DNA of 16,914 nucleotides from Ignavibacteria bacterium UBA961 (lineage in GTDB: Bacteria > Bacteroidota > Ignavibacteria > Kapaibacteriales > UBA961): contig DBCJ01000070.1 of NCBI GenBank assembly GCA_002293005.1, positions 6,104 through 23,017 of the forward strand, read 5' to 3'. This document shows positions 1 through 7,391 of the stretch, one piece after another. How positions within the stretch are numbered: the first letter of the stretch is position 1; the number at the start of each line of letters is the position of its first letter. The position numbers and the translations under genes are program-made. A model generated the notes under the pieces. That model was given only the letters and a program-made list of their open reading frames with translations. It searched no databases and was not told where the DNA came from.

Positions 1-2055
1 GGTCCATGTGGTCCATGCTCGGAAATCCATTTCGACCGCACTCCCGATTTGACTGGCGGACCGCTTGTGAATGTTGGTGTGCCGGAAGTCATGGAAATCT
101 GGAATCTGGTTTTCATGCAGTATAATCGTAAAAGTGATGGTACGCTTGAAGATTTGGCACAAAAACATGTTGATACAGGAATGGGATTCGAGCGTATTTG
201 TGCGGTCATGCAAGAAGTGGATTCGAATTATGACACCGATGTTTTCTCACCTATCATCAATGAGATTTCAAGACTAAGCAAGAAGTCATATTCCGGCGCT
301 CTTGACAATAAAGACGGTATTGCAATGCGAGTCATCGCGGACCATATTCGCACTTTGGTATTCTCCATTGCAGATGGTGCCATGCCCGGCAATGAAGGCC
401 GAGGATATGTCTTGAGACGCATTCTCAGAAGAGCCTGCAGATATGCTCGCAATCTTGGCTTTAGAGGACCGATGCTGCATCAATTGCCCGATATCTTATC
501 ACACACTATGGGCGATGTGTTTCCGGAAGTAACAATCAATCTCGATCATGTCAAAAGAGTGATCAAAGCCGAAGAAGAGAGTTTCCTTCAAACTCTTGAG
601 CGTGGTCTGGAGCGTTTTGAACATATCCATGAATCCATGAAACAAGAACAAGTAACTATTGTTTCAGGCGCAGATGCATTTCTTCTCTATGATACATTCG
701 GCTTCCCTGCCGATCTCACGGAATTACTGGCTAGAGAACGCGGTCTCACAGTCGATTCATCAGGTTTCACTACTCTCATGGATGAGCAAAGAAATCGCTC
801 AAGAAGTGCTCGTAAAAACATCGTGCAAGAAGTAGAATCACTTCAACATGATCATCAAACTGAATTCCGTGGTTGGAAAGAACTCACAGCAGATGCAGAA
901 GTACAACTTGCGGAACAGAACTCAATTATTACAAATGTCACACCATTTTATGCAGAAATGGGTGGTCAAGTTTCAGATACCGGCATAATAGTAATTGACA
1001 ATATTTCCTATCATGTGAATGATGTGAGAAAATCCGGGTCCGCTTTCGTACACTTCGTTGACAAAGAAGTGATGGCACATCCTGGTAGTTCGGCACATCT
1101 GGCAGTGAATAGAGATCGCAGATGGGATATTCAAAAGAACCATTCTGCTACGCATCTTTTGCATGAAGCACTTCGCAGAGTATTGGGAACTCATGTACAA
1201 CAATCCGGCTCTTTTGTAGGACCAGATGCTTTGCGCTTTGACTTTTCCCATATTCAGAAAGTGAGTTCGGAAGAAATTGCAGACATCCAAGCAATCGTCA
1301 ATGAAAAGATTCGCGAGAGAATTGAAGTATTGACACGCGAATTACACATTGAAGAAGCCAGAGCAATTCCGGGCGTAAAAATGTTTTTTGGCGACAAATA
1401 TGGCGACAAGGTCAGAGTGGTGACCATAGATGAACAATTTTCATCGGAATTCTGTGGTGGAACGCATGTGGACAATACAGCTGATATTGGCTATTTCCAT
1501 ATCCTTGGCGAAAGTTCGGTTGCATCAGGAATTCGCAGAATAGAAGCAATCACTTCATTTGGCATTGAAACATATATTCAAGGGCTTCGAAGTGAATTGG
1601 ACAAAAAGGATAAAACGATTCAGAATGCTCAAGATCAAATCAAATCCCTTGAAAAGGAATTATCAGGTTTGAAGGTTGGTGATTTATCGTCTCAGCTGCA
1701 ATCCGTTATTGAATCTGCTGTCATCCTTCCTGAAACCACCATAAGATTTGTGTCAATGCGAGCTGATGGTCTATCAATGGATGAAGCTAAACAATTGGGT
1801 GATTCACTCCGCTCAACATTGAATACTCAAGGACTTGGGCTTATAGCATCTGTACATGACGATAAAATTTCATTGGTTTGCATCGCAACCGATGACATAG
1901 CCAAAGAGCGTCCAGCCGGACAATTGGTTGGAATGATAGCCAAAAAACTTGGTGGAGGAGGTGGCGGAAAGCCACATATGGCAACAGCAGGTGCGAAAGA
2001 TATACCCGCACTCGAAGCCATGCTCAAAGATCCACTGTCTATATTCCGTTCTTAA
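1..2055 (+). CDS. alaS: Alanine--tRNA ligase, 5'-truncated by window edge
   Basis: Cytoplasmic enzyme that charges tRNA-Ala with alanine and hydrolyses mischarged Ser/Gly-tRNA-Ala. The reading frame is open from base 1, so the start lies outside the window; 684 residues are visible, and compared with the usual ~870-880 about 190 N-terminal residues are missing. Visible codons 1-10 read GPCGPCSEIH, a signature of the class II aminoacylation domain, followed by the helical tRNA-recognition region. The editing domain shows the zinc-binding HSATHLLH (codons 381-388) and CGGTH (485-489). A short coiled coil follows (about 535-560). The C-Ala/DHHA1 domain ends with a glycine run and KPHMATAGAKD (651-667). 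No frameshift or missing key residue is seen in the visible part. It is followed after 98 bp by a lipoprotein gene on the same strand. Identification is by recognised motifs and is very secure. Confidence 0.98.
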   Translation, partial: GPCGPCSEIHFDRTPDLTGGPLVNVGVPEVMEIWNLVFMQYNRKSDGTLEDLAQKHVDTGMGFERICAVMQEVDSNYDTDVFSPIINEISRLSKKSYSGALDNKDGIAMRVIADHIRTLVFSIADGAMPGNEGRGYVLRRILRRACRYARNLGFRGPMLHQLPDILSHTMGDVFPEVTINLDHVKRVIKAEEESFLQTLERGLERFEHIHESMKQEQVTIVSGADAFLLYDTFGFPADLTELLARERGLTVDSSGFTTLMDEQRNRSRSARKNIVQEVESLQHDHQTEFRGWKELTADAEVQLAEQNSIITNVTPFYAEMGGQVSDTGIIVIDNISYHVNDVRKSGSAFVHFVDKEVMAHPGSSAHLAVNRDRRWDIQKNHSATHLLHEALRRVLGTHVQQSGSFVGPDALRFDFSHIQKVSSEEIADIQAIVNEKIRERIEVLTRELHIEEARAIPGVKMFFGDKYGDKVRVVTIDEQFSSEFCGGTHVDNTADIGYFHILGESSVASGIRRIEAITSFGIETYIQGLRSELDKKDKTIQNAQDQIKSLEKELSGLKVGDLSSQLQSVIESAVILPETTIRFVSMRADGLSMDEAKQLGDSLRSTLNTQGLGLIASVHDDKISLVCIATDDIAKERPAGQLVGMIAKKLGGGGGGKPHMATAGAKDIPALEAMLKDPLSIFRS

Positions 2056-2099
2056 GTGAAATTTCACGGGATTTGAGGTGTCATTCTTTTACTTCAAAT
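2056..2099 (+). other. Palindrome and weak hairpin after alaS
   Basis: The 98-bp gap behind alaS begins, right after the stop codon, with a perfect 12-bp palindrome GTGAAATTTCAC (2056-2067). Next comes an AT-rich potential stem ATTTGAGGT (2071-2079) / ACTTCAAAT (2091-2099), 9 bp with one G-U pair and an 11-nt loop. No T-run follows the stem, so it is at best a weak terminator. The rest of the gap (2100-2153) shows no convincing promoter. Confidence 0.3.
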
Positions 2100-2153
2100 C
2101 TGTAAATTGCATTCAAGATAATTTACTATCCGTACCATTTTCATGGATTTACC

Positions 2154-3023
2154 ATGATCTCAACATTACTTGGTTCAGCAAAGCTTCCAATTCAAATAGT
2201 TTGTATTGTGATTCTTGCTCTGGCATTGACCTCATGCGACAAAAAGGAAGACACTCCATTGACCTATGAGGGAAAATCAATGGAACAATTGATTGCTGAA
2301 AATGCCGAATTGGAAGCCTTATCATTGGAGAAAGACAGATTGATGTCTGAATTGATGCAAACCTCAGGTTTCATCAATGAAATATACTCTGCGATGGAGG
2401 AGGTTAAATCAGCTTCCGGTGAGGAAAGAATTAGAATTCTTGAAAAGATCCGTGGTCTTTCTGACTCATTGACCGCTTCTCAGCAAATCATCAAAGCAAG
2501 TAGCGCTAAGATTAAGCAAATGCAGAGCAATGCAGATGCATTAACAAAGAAAATTGCTGAATTGGAAAAAAATGTCACTGCAATGAAAGAGCAAATGCTA
2601 TCCAAAGACACAGAGATTGAACAACTCAAAGCGGATGCAGGCATTATTTCTCAGAGCCGTGATCAATTCAAAGAGCAGGCAAATCAAATTGCAGGCGAAA
2701 AAGAGCGCATTGAAGTTGAAAGAAGCACTTACTATTATATCATTGGCAAAGCAAAAGATCTCGAAGATAGAGGGATCATCATCGAAGAAGGTAGTGGATT
2801 TCTTGGAATTGGCGGAACTTTTGTTCCCGGAAGAAATTTAAATGAACAGGATTTTATTCGCATTGATGCTCGCACTGTGAGAATGCTCCCGATTCCGGAT
2901 AAGTATCAGATAATTTCTTCTCATAATCCAAAACTCCTTGAAAAAGTATCCGGTGGAATGTCAATCATCGATCCGGCCAAGTTTTGGAATTCAAAATTTT
3001 TGATCATCATTGATAAACGATAA
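2154..3023 (+). CDS. Coiled-coil lipoprotein of unknown function
   Basis: 289 residues. A hydrophobic N-terminal signal (about residues 10-25) ends in the lipobox LTSC with Cys28 as the presumed lipidation site, so the protein should be anchored in the envelope. Residues ~40-190 are rich in E, K, Q, L and S with heptad-like spacing and almost no proline, indicating a long coiled coil. A compact C-terminal part (~195-289) contains YYIIGKAKDLEDRGII, a glycine-rich GFLGIGG and a D-F-IRIDARTVRMLPI stretch. This resembles the C-terminal domain of a Bacteroidota lipoprotein family, some members of which carry the name 'Cbp1 family collagen-binding adhesin'. That is a remembered resemblance, and an adhesin role is not shown here. 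The gene lies 15 bp before the DUF3127 gene, so the two are probably co-transcribed. No clear Shine-Dalgarno precedes the ATG; the start is supported by the signal peptide. Confidence 0.85.
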   Translation: MISTLLGSAKLPIQIVCIVILALALTSCDKKEDTPLTYEGKSMEQLIAENAELEALSLEKDRLMSELMQTSGFINEIYSAMEEVKSASGEERIRILEKIRGLSDSLTASQQIIKASSAKIKQMQSNADALTKKIAELEKNVTAMKEQMLSKDTEIEQLKADAGIISQSRDQFKEQANQIAGEKERIEVERSTYYYIIGKAKDLEDRGIIIEEGSGFLGIGGTFVPGRNLNEQDFIRIDARTVRMLPIPDKYQIISSHNPKLLEKVSGGMSIIDPAKFWNSKFLIIIDKR

Positions 3024-3038
3024 TCTATAAGGTCCATA

Positions 3039-3404
3039 ATGGCTTATGAATTGCAAGGAAGATTATTTGAAATCTTCGACACCCAACAGATCACAGACAC
3101 ATTCAAAAAAAGAGAATTTGTGGTCGAAACAACAAGCGGAATGTATAATGAGTACATCAAAATGCAAGCCGTTCAAGACAAATGCGATTTACTCGATTCC
3201 ATGAACAAAGGCGATCAAGTAAAAGTCTCCTTTGATCTTCGAGGTAAATTGGTGAATACAAAAGATGGACGTCAGGTCTATATCACCAATATCAATGCAT
3301 GGAGAATCGACCGTCAATCCGGTGGAAATTCAGCGCCACAACAACCTAATTATGGACAAGAGCCACCGGCAAGCGGTGGAGATTATGACGATGTACCATT
3401 TTAA
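3039..3404 (+). CDS. DUF3127 family protein with SSB-like C-terminal tip
   Basis: 121 residues, small and soluble, no signal or membrane segment. Residues 1-92 match the DUF3127 pattern typical of Bacteroidota: opening YELQGRLFEIFDTQQITDTFKKREFVV, then a strand-rich region with GDQVKVSFDLRG and a closing YITNINAWRI. I infer an OB-fold-like structure from the similarity in layout to single-stranded-DNA-binding proteins. Residues 93-114 form a flexible Q/P/G/S linker. The protein ends in DYDDVPF, close to the SSB C-terminal peptide (D-D-D-I-P-F) that recruits repair and replication enzymes. The biochemical function of DUF3127 is not established. The gene sits 15 bp after the lipoprotein and 26 bp before the ferredoxin, presumably in one operon ending at the terminator after 3800. 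Confidence 0.9.
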   Translation: MAYELQGRLFEIFDTQQITDTFKKREFVVETTSGMYNEYIKMQAVQDKCDLLDSMNKGDQVKVSFDLRGKLVNTKDGRQVYITNINAWRIDRQSGGNSAPQQPNYGQEPPASGGDYDDVPF

Positions 3405-3430
3405 TCAGACTATAAAAGAAGAGGAATAAC

Positions 3431-3781
3431 ATGGCTATTTATATAAATTCCGATGATTGCATCAATTGCGGTGCATGCGAACCGGAATGTCCGAACAATG
3501 CCATTTATGAAGGCGGTTCAGTGTGGACGCTTGGTGAGAATCAATATGAAGATTCAACTTCACCGGGAAGCTTCAAAGGTGATTTTTGGAAACCGGACTT
3601 TTATTTCATCGTTCCGGACAAATGCACGGAATGCAAGACATTTCATGATGAACCTCAATGCGCGGCGGTTTGCCCTGTTGATTGTTGTTTGCCCGATGCA
3701 GACAATGTAGAGACCGAAGAACAATTGGTCGCAAAGGTTTCCTATTTGGATGAAATTGATCCGAGCAGAAGAAGAAATTAA
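3431..3781 (+). CDS. Dicluster 4Fe-4S ferredoxin
   Basis: 116-residue cytoplasmic low-potential electron carrier. The first motif is C10-x2-C13-x2-C16-x3-C20-P. The second is the CX2CX8CX3CP type: C65-x2-C68-x8-C77-x3-C81-P, followed by C85 and C86. In this fold the fourth cysteine of each motif normally ligates the other cluster, so all ligands for two [4Fe-4S] clusters are present. Compared with the ~82-residue Allochromatium-type ferredoxin, it carries about 28 extra residues between the motifs (roughly 30-60, aromatic and acidic), a form I associate with Bacteroidota. The start is supported by a purine-rich Shine-Dalgarno (GAAGAGGA) 6 nt before the ATG. Last gene before a strong terminator. 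Its redox partner cannot be told from the context. Confidence 0.93.
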   Translation: MAIYINSDDCINCGACEPECPNNAIYEGGSVWTLGENQYEDSTSPGSFKGDFWKPDFYFIVPDKCTECKTFHDEPQCAAVCPVDCCLPDADNVETEEQLVAKVSYLDEIDPSRRRN

Positions 3782-3800
3782 TCATCGCAATCTAACTTTT

Positions 3801-3843
3801 GCCGGTTATGGAAGGACTTTGCTCCATCGATAACCGGCTTTTT
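3801..3843 (+). terminator. Rho-independent terminator after ferredoxin gene
   Basis: Stem GCCGGTTAT (3801-3809) pairs perfectly with ATAACCGGC (3830-3838) around a 20-nt loop, followed directly by TTTTT (3839-3843). It lies 19 bp after the ferredoxin stop codon and closes the plus-strand operon. The next same-strand gene starts only 17 nt further on. Confidence 0.9.
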
Positions 3844-3848
3844 ATTAT
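3819..3848 (+). promoter_or_regulatory. Candidate promoter overlapping the terminator
   Basis: TTGCTC (3819-3824, in the terminator loop) and TATTAT (3843-3848, at the end of the T-run) are spaced by 18 bp and fit a housekeeping -35/-10 pair loosely. Transcription would begin around 3855, giving the amidohydrolase an almost leaderless mRNA. This is inference from spacing alone, and AT-rich DNA produces such matches by chance. Confidence 0.3.
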
Positions 3849-3860
3849 CTCGAACATACC

Positions 3861-5381
3861 ATGAATCCTATCCAAGCAATCATCACGATAGAAAGAGGCC
3901 GGATTGTCGGCATTGAACCATATCCAAATGGAGTGATCATCATCTCCGAACAAGGCAGACATGAATATCCCGGTGCATATGCAGTTCCCGGTTTAGTGGA
4001 TGCACATTGTCATTTGCATGTGCTTGGTGAATTACTGAATGGCTTGATGTTATACTCACTTTCTTCAAAAGAAGAGATTCTGAATATATGCAAGAATCAT
4101 TCAACGCTTCGAGGAGATTGGCTTTATGGCATGGGTTGGAATCAGGAATTATGGACCGACAAATCATATCCCACTGCTCAGGATCTTGATGAGGTTTTTC
4201 CCAATATTCCCGTATATCTTCGAAGAGCAGATGGACATTCAGCGTGGGTCAATACAAAAGGAATGCAGATTGCCGGAATTGATGCCCGAACACCTGATCC
4301 GGATGGTGGGACTATTCTCAAGGATGAACATGGAAATCCAAGCGGCATTTTCATAGACAATGCGATGGATCTGATATCAATGTATATTCCCGCTTTGACT
4401 CAAGAACAGATCAGAGAGAATATCATTACGGCTTCAAAGGCATGTTCTGCTTTTGGAATCACCGAAGTGCATGATATGGATGTTAATCCTGAATATCTTC
4501 CTGTCTTTCTTGAATTGGCTGAATCGGGAGCATTACCGATTCGCATTCAATCGTATGTGAAGGCACAGAATGATGAATGGATCGAACATGGATGTTTGCC
4601 TGCAGTAGGTGAATTCATGCGCATAGCGGGCTTGAAATTTTTTGCCGATGGTGCTCTTGGATCTCGTGGCGCAGCAATGATTGAACCCTATGCAGATGCA
4701 GATCATCATGGTCTAATTCTGATGGATGAAAACACGCTATTTGAAAAAGCGAAACTTGGTATTGATGCAGGTTTTTCCATTGCGACACATGCGATTGGTG
4801 ATAAAGCAAATCAGCTTGTCATGAATGCATATCAACAATTGCGCATGGAAGGAATTGCGGATGATCATACAATTTTGAGAATTGAGCATAATCAAATAAT
4901 GAAAGAAATCGATATAGAGAGAATGCATCATTTTGATATCAAATCAATTCCTCAATCCATTCATTGCATTAGTGATGCAAATATGGCCAAAGTTCGATTG
5001 GGTAATCGCAACAGCATTGCATATCCTTGGAGGAGTTTGATTGATCATGGATTGAAACCAGCCGGTAGTTCAGATTTCCCAATTGAATCTGCAAATCCAC
5101 TATTGGGCATTGATGCATATTGCAGAAGAATTCCAATGCAGGAAAAGGAAGCATGGATGCCGGAAGAAATCATCACGCAAAAAGAGGCATTATTGAGTTA
5201 TACTGCATGGGCACATGAAGCATCAGGATTGGAATATAGAAGAGGAGCATTGGCAATCAAATTTGATGCTGATATCACAATTCTTGATACAGACATTGTG
5301 TCTTGTCCGGTTGATGCAATCAAGAAAACAAATGTACTTGCTACATATTCTGCCGGAATTCGAAGATTTCATGCAGAATAA
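3861..5381 (+). CDS. YtcJ-type metal-dependent amidohydrolase
   Basis: 506 residues, amidohydrolase superfamily, Amidohydro_3 (YtcJ / N-substituted formamide deformylase-like) branch. These cytosolic enzymes hydrolyse C-N bonds of amide-type substrates with a metal centre in a TIM barrel. The metal-binding HxH is at H49-C-H51 in the motif PGLVDAHCHLH. Further landmarks in order are DGHSAW, KFFADGALGSRGAAM, SIATHAIGDKA (metal-ligand His), RIEHNQ (His) and AGSSDFPIE with the catalytic-type Asp; the C-terminal small beta-domain ends in DADITILDTD. No signal peptide is seen, though many relatives are exported. The true substrate is unknown for most of the family. The start ATG lies 17 nt after a terminator without a clear Shine-Dalgarno. 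The 3' end overlaps the convergent GH57 gene by 13 bp. Confidence 0.93.
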   Translation: MNPIQAIITIERGRIVGIEPYPNGVIIISEQGRHEYPGAYAVPGLVDAHCHLHVLGELLNGLMLYSLSSKEEILNICKNHSTLRGDWLYGMGWNQELWTDKSYPTAQDLDEVFPNIPVYLRRADGHSAWVNTKGMQIAGIDARTPDPDGGTILKDEHGNPSGIFIDNAMDLISMYIPALTQEQIRENIITASKACSAFGITEVHDMDVNPEYLPVFLELAESGALPIRIQSYVKAQNDEWIEHGCLPAVGEFMRIAGLKFFADGALGSRGAAMIEPYADADHHGLILMDENTLFEKAKLGIDAGFSIATHAIGDKANQLVMNAYQQLRMEGIADDHTILRIEHNQIMKEIDIERMHHFDIKSIPQSIHCISDANMAKVRLGNRNSIAYPWRSLIDHGLKPAGSSDFPIESANPLLGIDAYCRRIPMQEKEAWMPEEIITQKEALLSYTAWAHEASGLEYRRGALAIKFDADITILDTDIVSCPVDAIKKTNVLATYSAGIRRFHAE

Positions 5382-7000
5382 TTTCTCCATTGATGAATGT
5401 CAATTGTTTGAAAAATATCATCAACATGTTCAATTCCGGCAAGCACGTTCTTTTGATCATCTGTTAATTGCTTACCTGACTTGATGACATCAAAAAAAGC
5501 AATCAATGTTGTAAAACATTCATTATGCTGCATGAATCTCTCTTTTGCATAATCCGAAGCTTGATTCTTTGTAATGAGAAATGGCCAATCAGAAGCCTGC
5601 ATGAGCAGAAGCTCTCTTAATGCCTGATCCATGATTCTTTTTTGTAATTGATCATTAGTATCAATACTATTCACTCTATACTCAAAGCGCTGTTCAGCAT
5701 CATGCATATTGTACAGTAACCACATCGTGCTTTCATTCTTCCATGTTTCATCTGTACCATTCATTCCCCAAGATCCCGCAGAACACTGCACATTGTGTAT
5801 CGAATCATTCCATAGAATCTCCGATGGGAGTTTCAATGAAAGTATATCTGACTTATCTATTTCACGAATGAAGTTGACAAGGAATTCGGGTCCTTCAAAC
5901 CACCAATGACCGAATAATTCGGTGTCGAATGCTAGGCATATTACTCCCGTTTCATTCACTTGTTCTGTATATGACAAAGCAAGTTTCTCAAGATACCCCA
6001 CATAATCTTTCGCATCGAGTAGTGCTTGTTTTTTGGCATCAGCCATCATATATGGATATTTTTCTTGGGGATATTCCGGGTGATTGGTCACTTTCCAATA
6101 TCTTAGCGTGGAATCATATTCTCTTTTGTGAAAATCAAGATATGCCGAATGACTTGGATAACCGCTTTTTTCAGACCACACTTTATCAGAAGCTGATTTA
6201 TGTCTGATAAGAACTTTGAGAGTTTGATTTTCATATGTCTTTTGTAATCTTACTTGAGATAAAGGTCTGAGTGACTCAGGCAATATTTTGACTAGATGAT
6301 GTTCACTTTCTAGATATTTCATCGAATGTTGTTGATCCAGTACAATCATGTTGATTGATTGTTCAAGAATGATATCTTCCAAGTAATATTCATCTTTATC
6401 TCCTTTCAACTTTGGTGCATAACCACATTCCGGCAAAAACATTGCTCGTGGTTTATGAGCAAAGTAATGCTCATGCATCATCACAGAACATGCAATTTGC
6501 ATCCGAGTGGATTGTTCCAAGTCAAGCAGTGGCAAATATGCATGCGTCAATCCGCAAGTCATGAATTCAATCAACCCATCTTGCTCAGCAATTCGAAATC
6601 GCTCAATGATCGAACCATCATTCATTTCATGAAGAGTTTGCAAGCCTTGTTCATAAAACGACTTCCAATATTCACCCAATGGAATATTATAGACTGCATC
6701 TGGAATCTTTGAAAATTTACGAAGGTCTTTCTCAGATTGTTCAATCTGCTTCTCAGCATATTCTGCGAATATTTTGGAGGCAATGGAATGCGAAAGTTGC
6801 TCAAGCAGAACTGGTGAAAAATCGAATGATAGGGATGGCCTAATTCCTTCTCGCCGAAGCTTTTCAATGATCCCAAGAATGGGAAGATATGATTCAAGTA
6901 CAACCTCAGAAAGCCACACTGATCCATGAGGCCACATATCATGATTGATGACATATGGCATATGGGTATGCAAATGTAGAATGACCGGGGTTTTATTCAT
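5369..7000 (-). CDS. GH57 / DUF1957 putative 1,4-alpha-glucan branching enzyme
   Basis: 543 residues, no signal peptide. It opens with the GH57 signature HLHTHMPYV (9-17) and WPHGSVWLSEVVLESYLP (23-40). The nucleophile region is FLPECGY with Glu191, and the acid/base region is AFDTELFGHWWFEG with Asp359; the 168-residue spacing is close to that of characterised GH57 branching enzymes. DKVWSEKSGYPSHSAY (272-287) and a C-terminal SWGMNGTDETW are also diagnostic. The position before PEC usually carries tryptophan (W-L-P-E); here it is Phe188. The family makes alpha-1,6 branches in glycogen-like glucans, though some members act only as hydrolases. No glycogen synthase or other glucan gene is adjacent, so the pathway is inferred from family alone. 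The ATG lies 12 nt after the U-tract of an upstream terminator, and the stop overlaps the amidohydrolase end. Confidence 0.9.
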   Translation of the reverse strand: MNKTPVILHLHTHMPYVINHDMWPHGSVWLSEVVLESYLPILGIIEKLRREGIRPSLSFDFSPVLLEQLSHSIASKIFAEYAEKQIEQSEKDLRKFSKIPDAVYNIPLGEYWKSFYEQGLQTLHEMNDGSIIERFRIAEQDGLIEFMTCGLTHAYLPLLDLEQSTRMQIACSVMMHEHYFAHKPRAMFLPECGYAPKLKGDKDEYYLEDIILEQSINMIVLDQQHSMKYLESEHHLVKILPESLRPLSQVRLQKTYENQTLKVLIRHKSASDKVWSEKSGYPSHSAYLDFHKREYDSTLRYWKVTNHPEYPQEKYPYMMADAKKQALLDAKDYVGYLEKLALSYTEQVNETGVICLAFDTELFGHWWFEGPEFLVNFIREIDKSDILSLKLPSEILWNDSIHNVQCSAGSWGMNGTDETWKNESTMWLLYNMHDAEQRFEYRVNSIDTNDQLQKRIMDQALRELLLMQASDWPFLITKNQASDYAKERFMQHNECFTTLIAFFDVIKSGKQLTDDQKNVLAGIEHVDDIFQTIDIHQWRNYSA

Positions 7001-7012
7001 CTTATCATTCAG

Positions 7013-7042
7013 AAAAAAAAAGCCACGCTTTTGAGCGTGGCT
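7013..7042 (-). terminator. Rho-independent terminator after DUF3467 gene
   Basis: On the minus strand, a perfect 9-bp stem AGCCACGCT / AGCGTGGCT (7021-7029 with 7034-7042) with a 4-nt loop is followed by a run of nine T residues counting the base of the stem (7021-7013). It lies 21 bp after the DUF3467 stop codon and only 12 nt before the ATG of the GH57 gene on the same strand. Confidence 0.93.
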
Positions 7043-7063
7043 GAGTTAATGCTATTTCTTTCA

Positions 7064-7363
7064 TTAGTTGACTTGTTTTGAATCAATCACCATTTGACCA
7101 TCCATGGAAATTTCTCCATGTTCAGACTCAAATCTATGCACATTATCATGAAGTGCTTGAAGCAACATTTTTGCATGTTGAGGGGTCATGATAATTCTTG
7201 CATGCACCCTTGCTCTCGGTACATCAGGAAGAATTCTGGTGAAATCAATGACGAACTCCGCAGGAGAATGACGGATTATTGCAAGATTAGAATAGATGCC
7301 TTCTGCTTCTTTCTCACCCAATTCGATATTGATGTGTTGTGGGGCTTGTTCTTTATCAGCCAT
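7064..7363 (-). CDS. DUF3467 family protein
   Basis: 99 residues, small, acidic N-terminus, no signal or membrane segment. The pattern INIELGEKEAEGIYSN, then PAEFVIDFTRILPDVPRARVHARIIMTPQHAKMLLQAL matches DUF3467, a short family of unknown function common in Bacteroidota and related phyla. It reads as a compact beta-rich protein with a helix near 63-82. A GGAG-type Shine-Dalgarno lies about 10 nt before the ATG. The gene follows the TPR lipoprotein after 28 bp and is followed by a strong terminator, so these two genes form a short unit. No function can be given. Confidence 0.9.
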   Translation of the reverse strand: MADKEQAPQHINIELGEKEAEGIYSNLAIIRHSPAEFVIDFTRILPDVPRARVHARIIMTPQHAKMLLQALHDNVHRFESEHGEISMDGQMVIDSKQVN

Positions 7364-7391
7364 TTAAATAGACTCCAGTTTATACGTTTGT

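Noticed and set aside
973..1290. 105-codon open frame on the minus strand inside alaS
   Set aside because: It lies wholly inside a conserved part of alaS, has no recognisable domain, and is explained as a shadow of the alaS reading frame.
2078..2269. 63-codon frame overlapping the lipoprotein start
   Set aside because: It overlaps the signal peptide region of the lipoprotein in another frame, with no ribosome site and no family resemblance.
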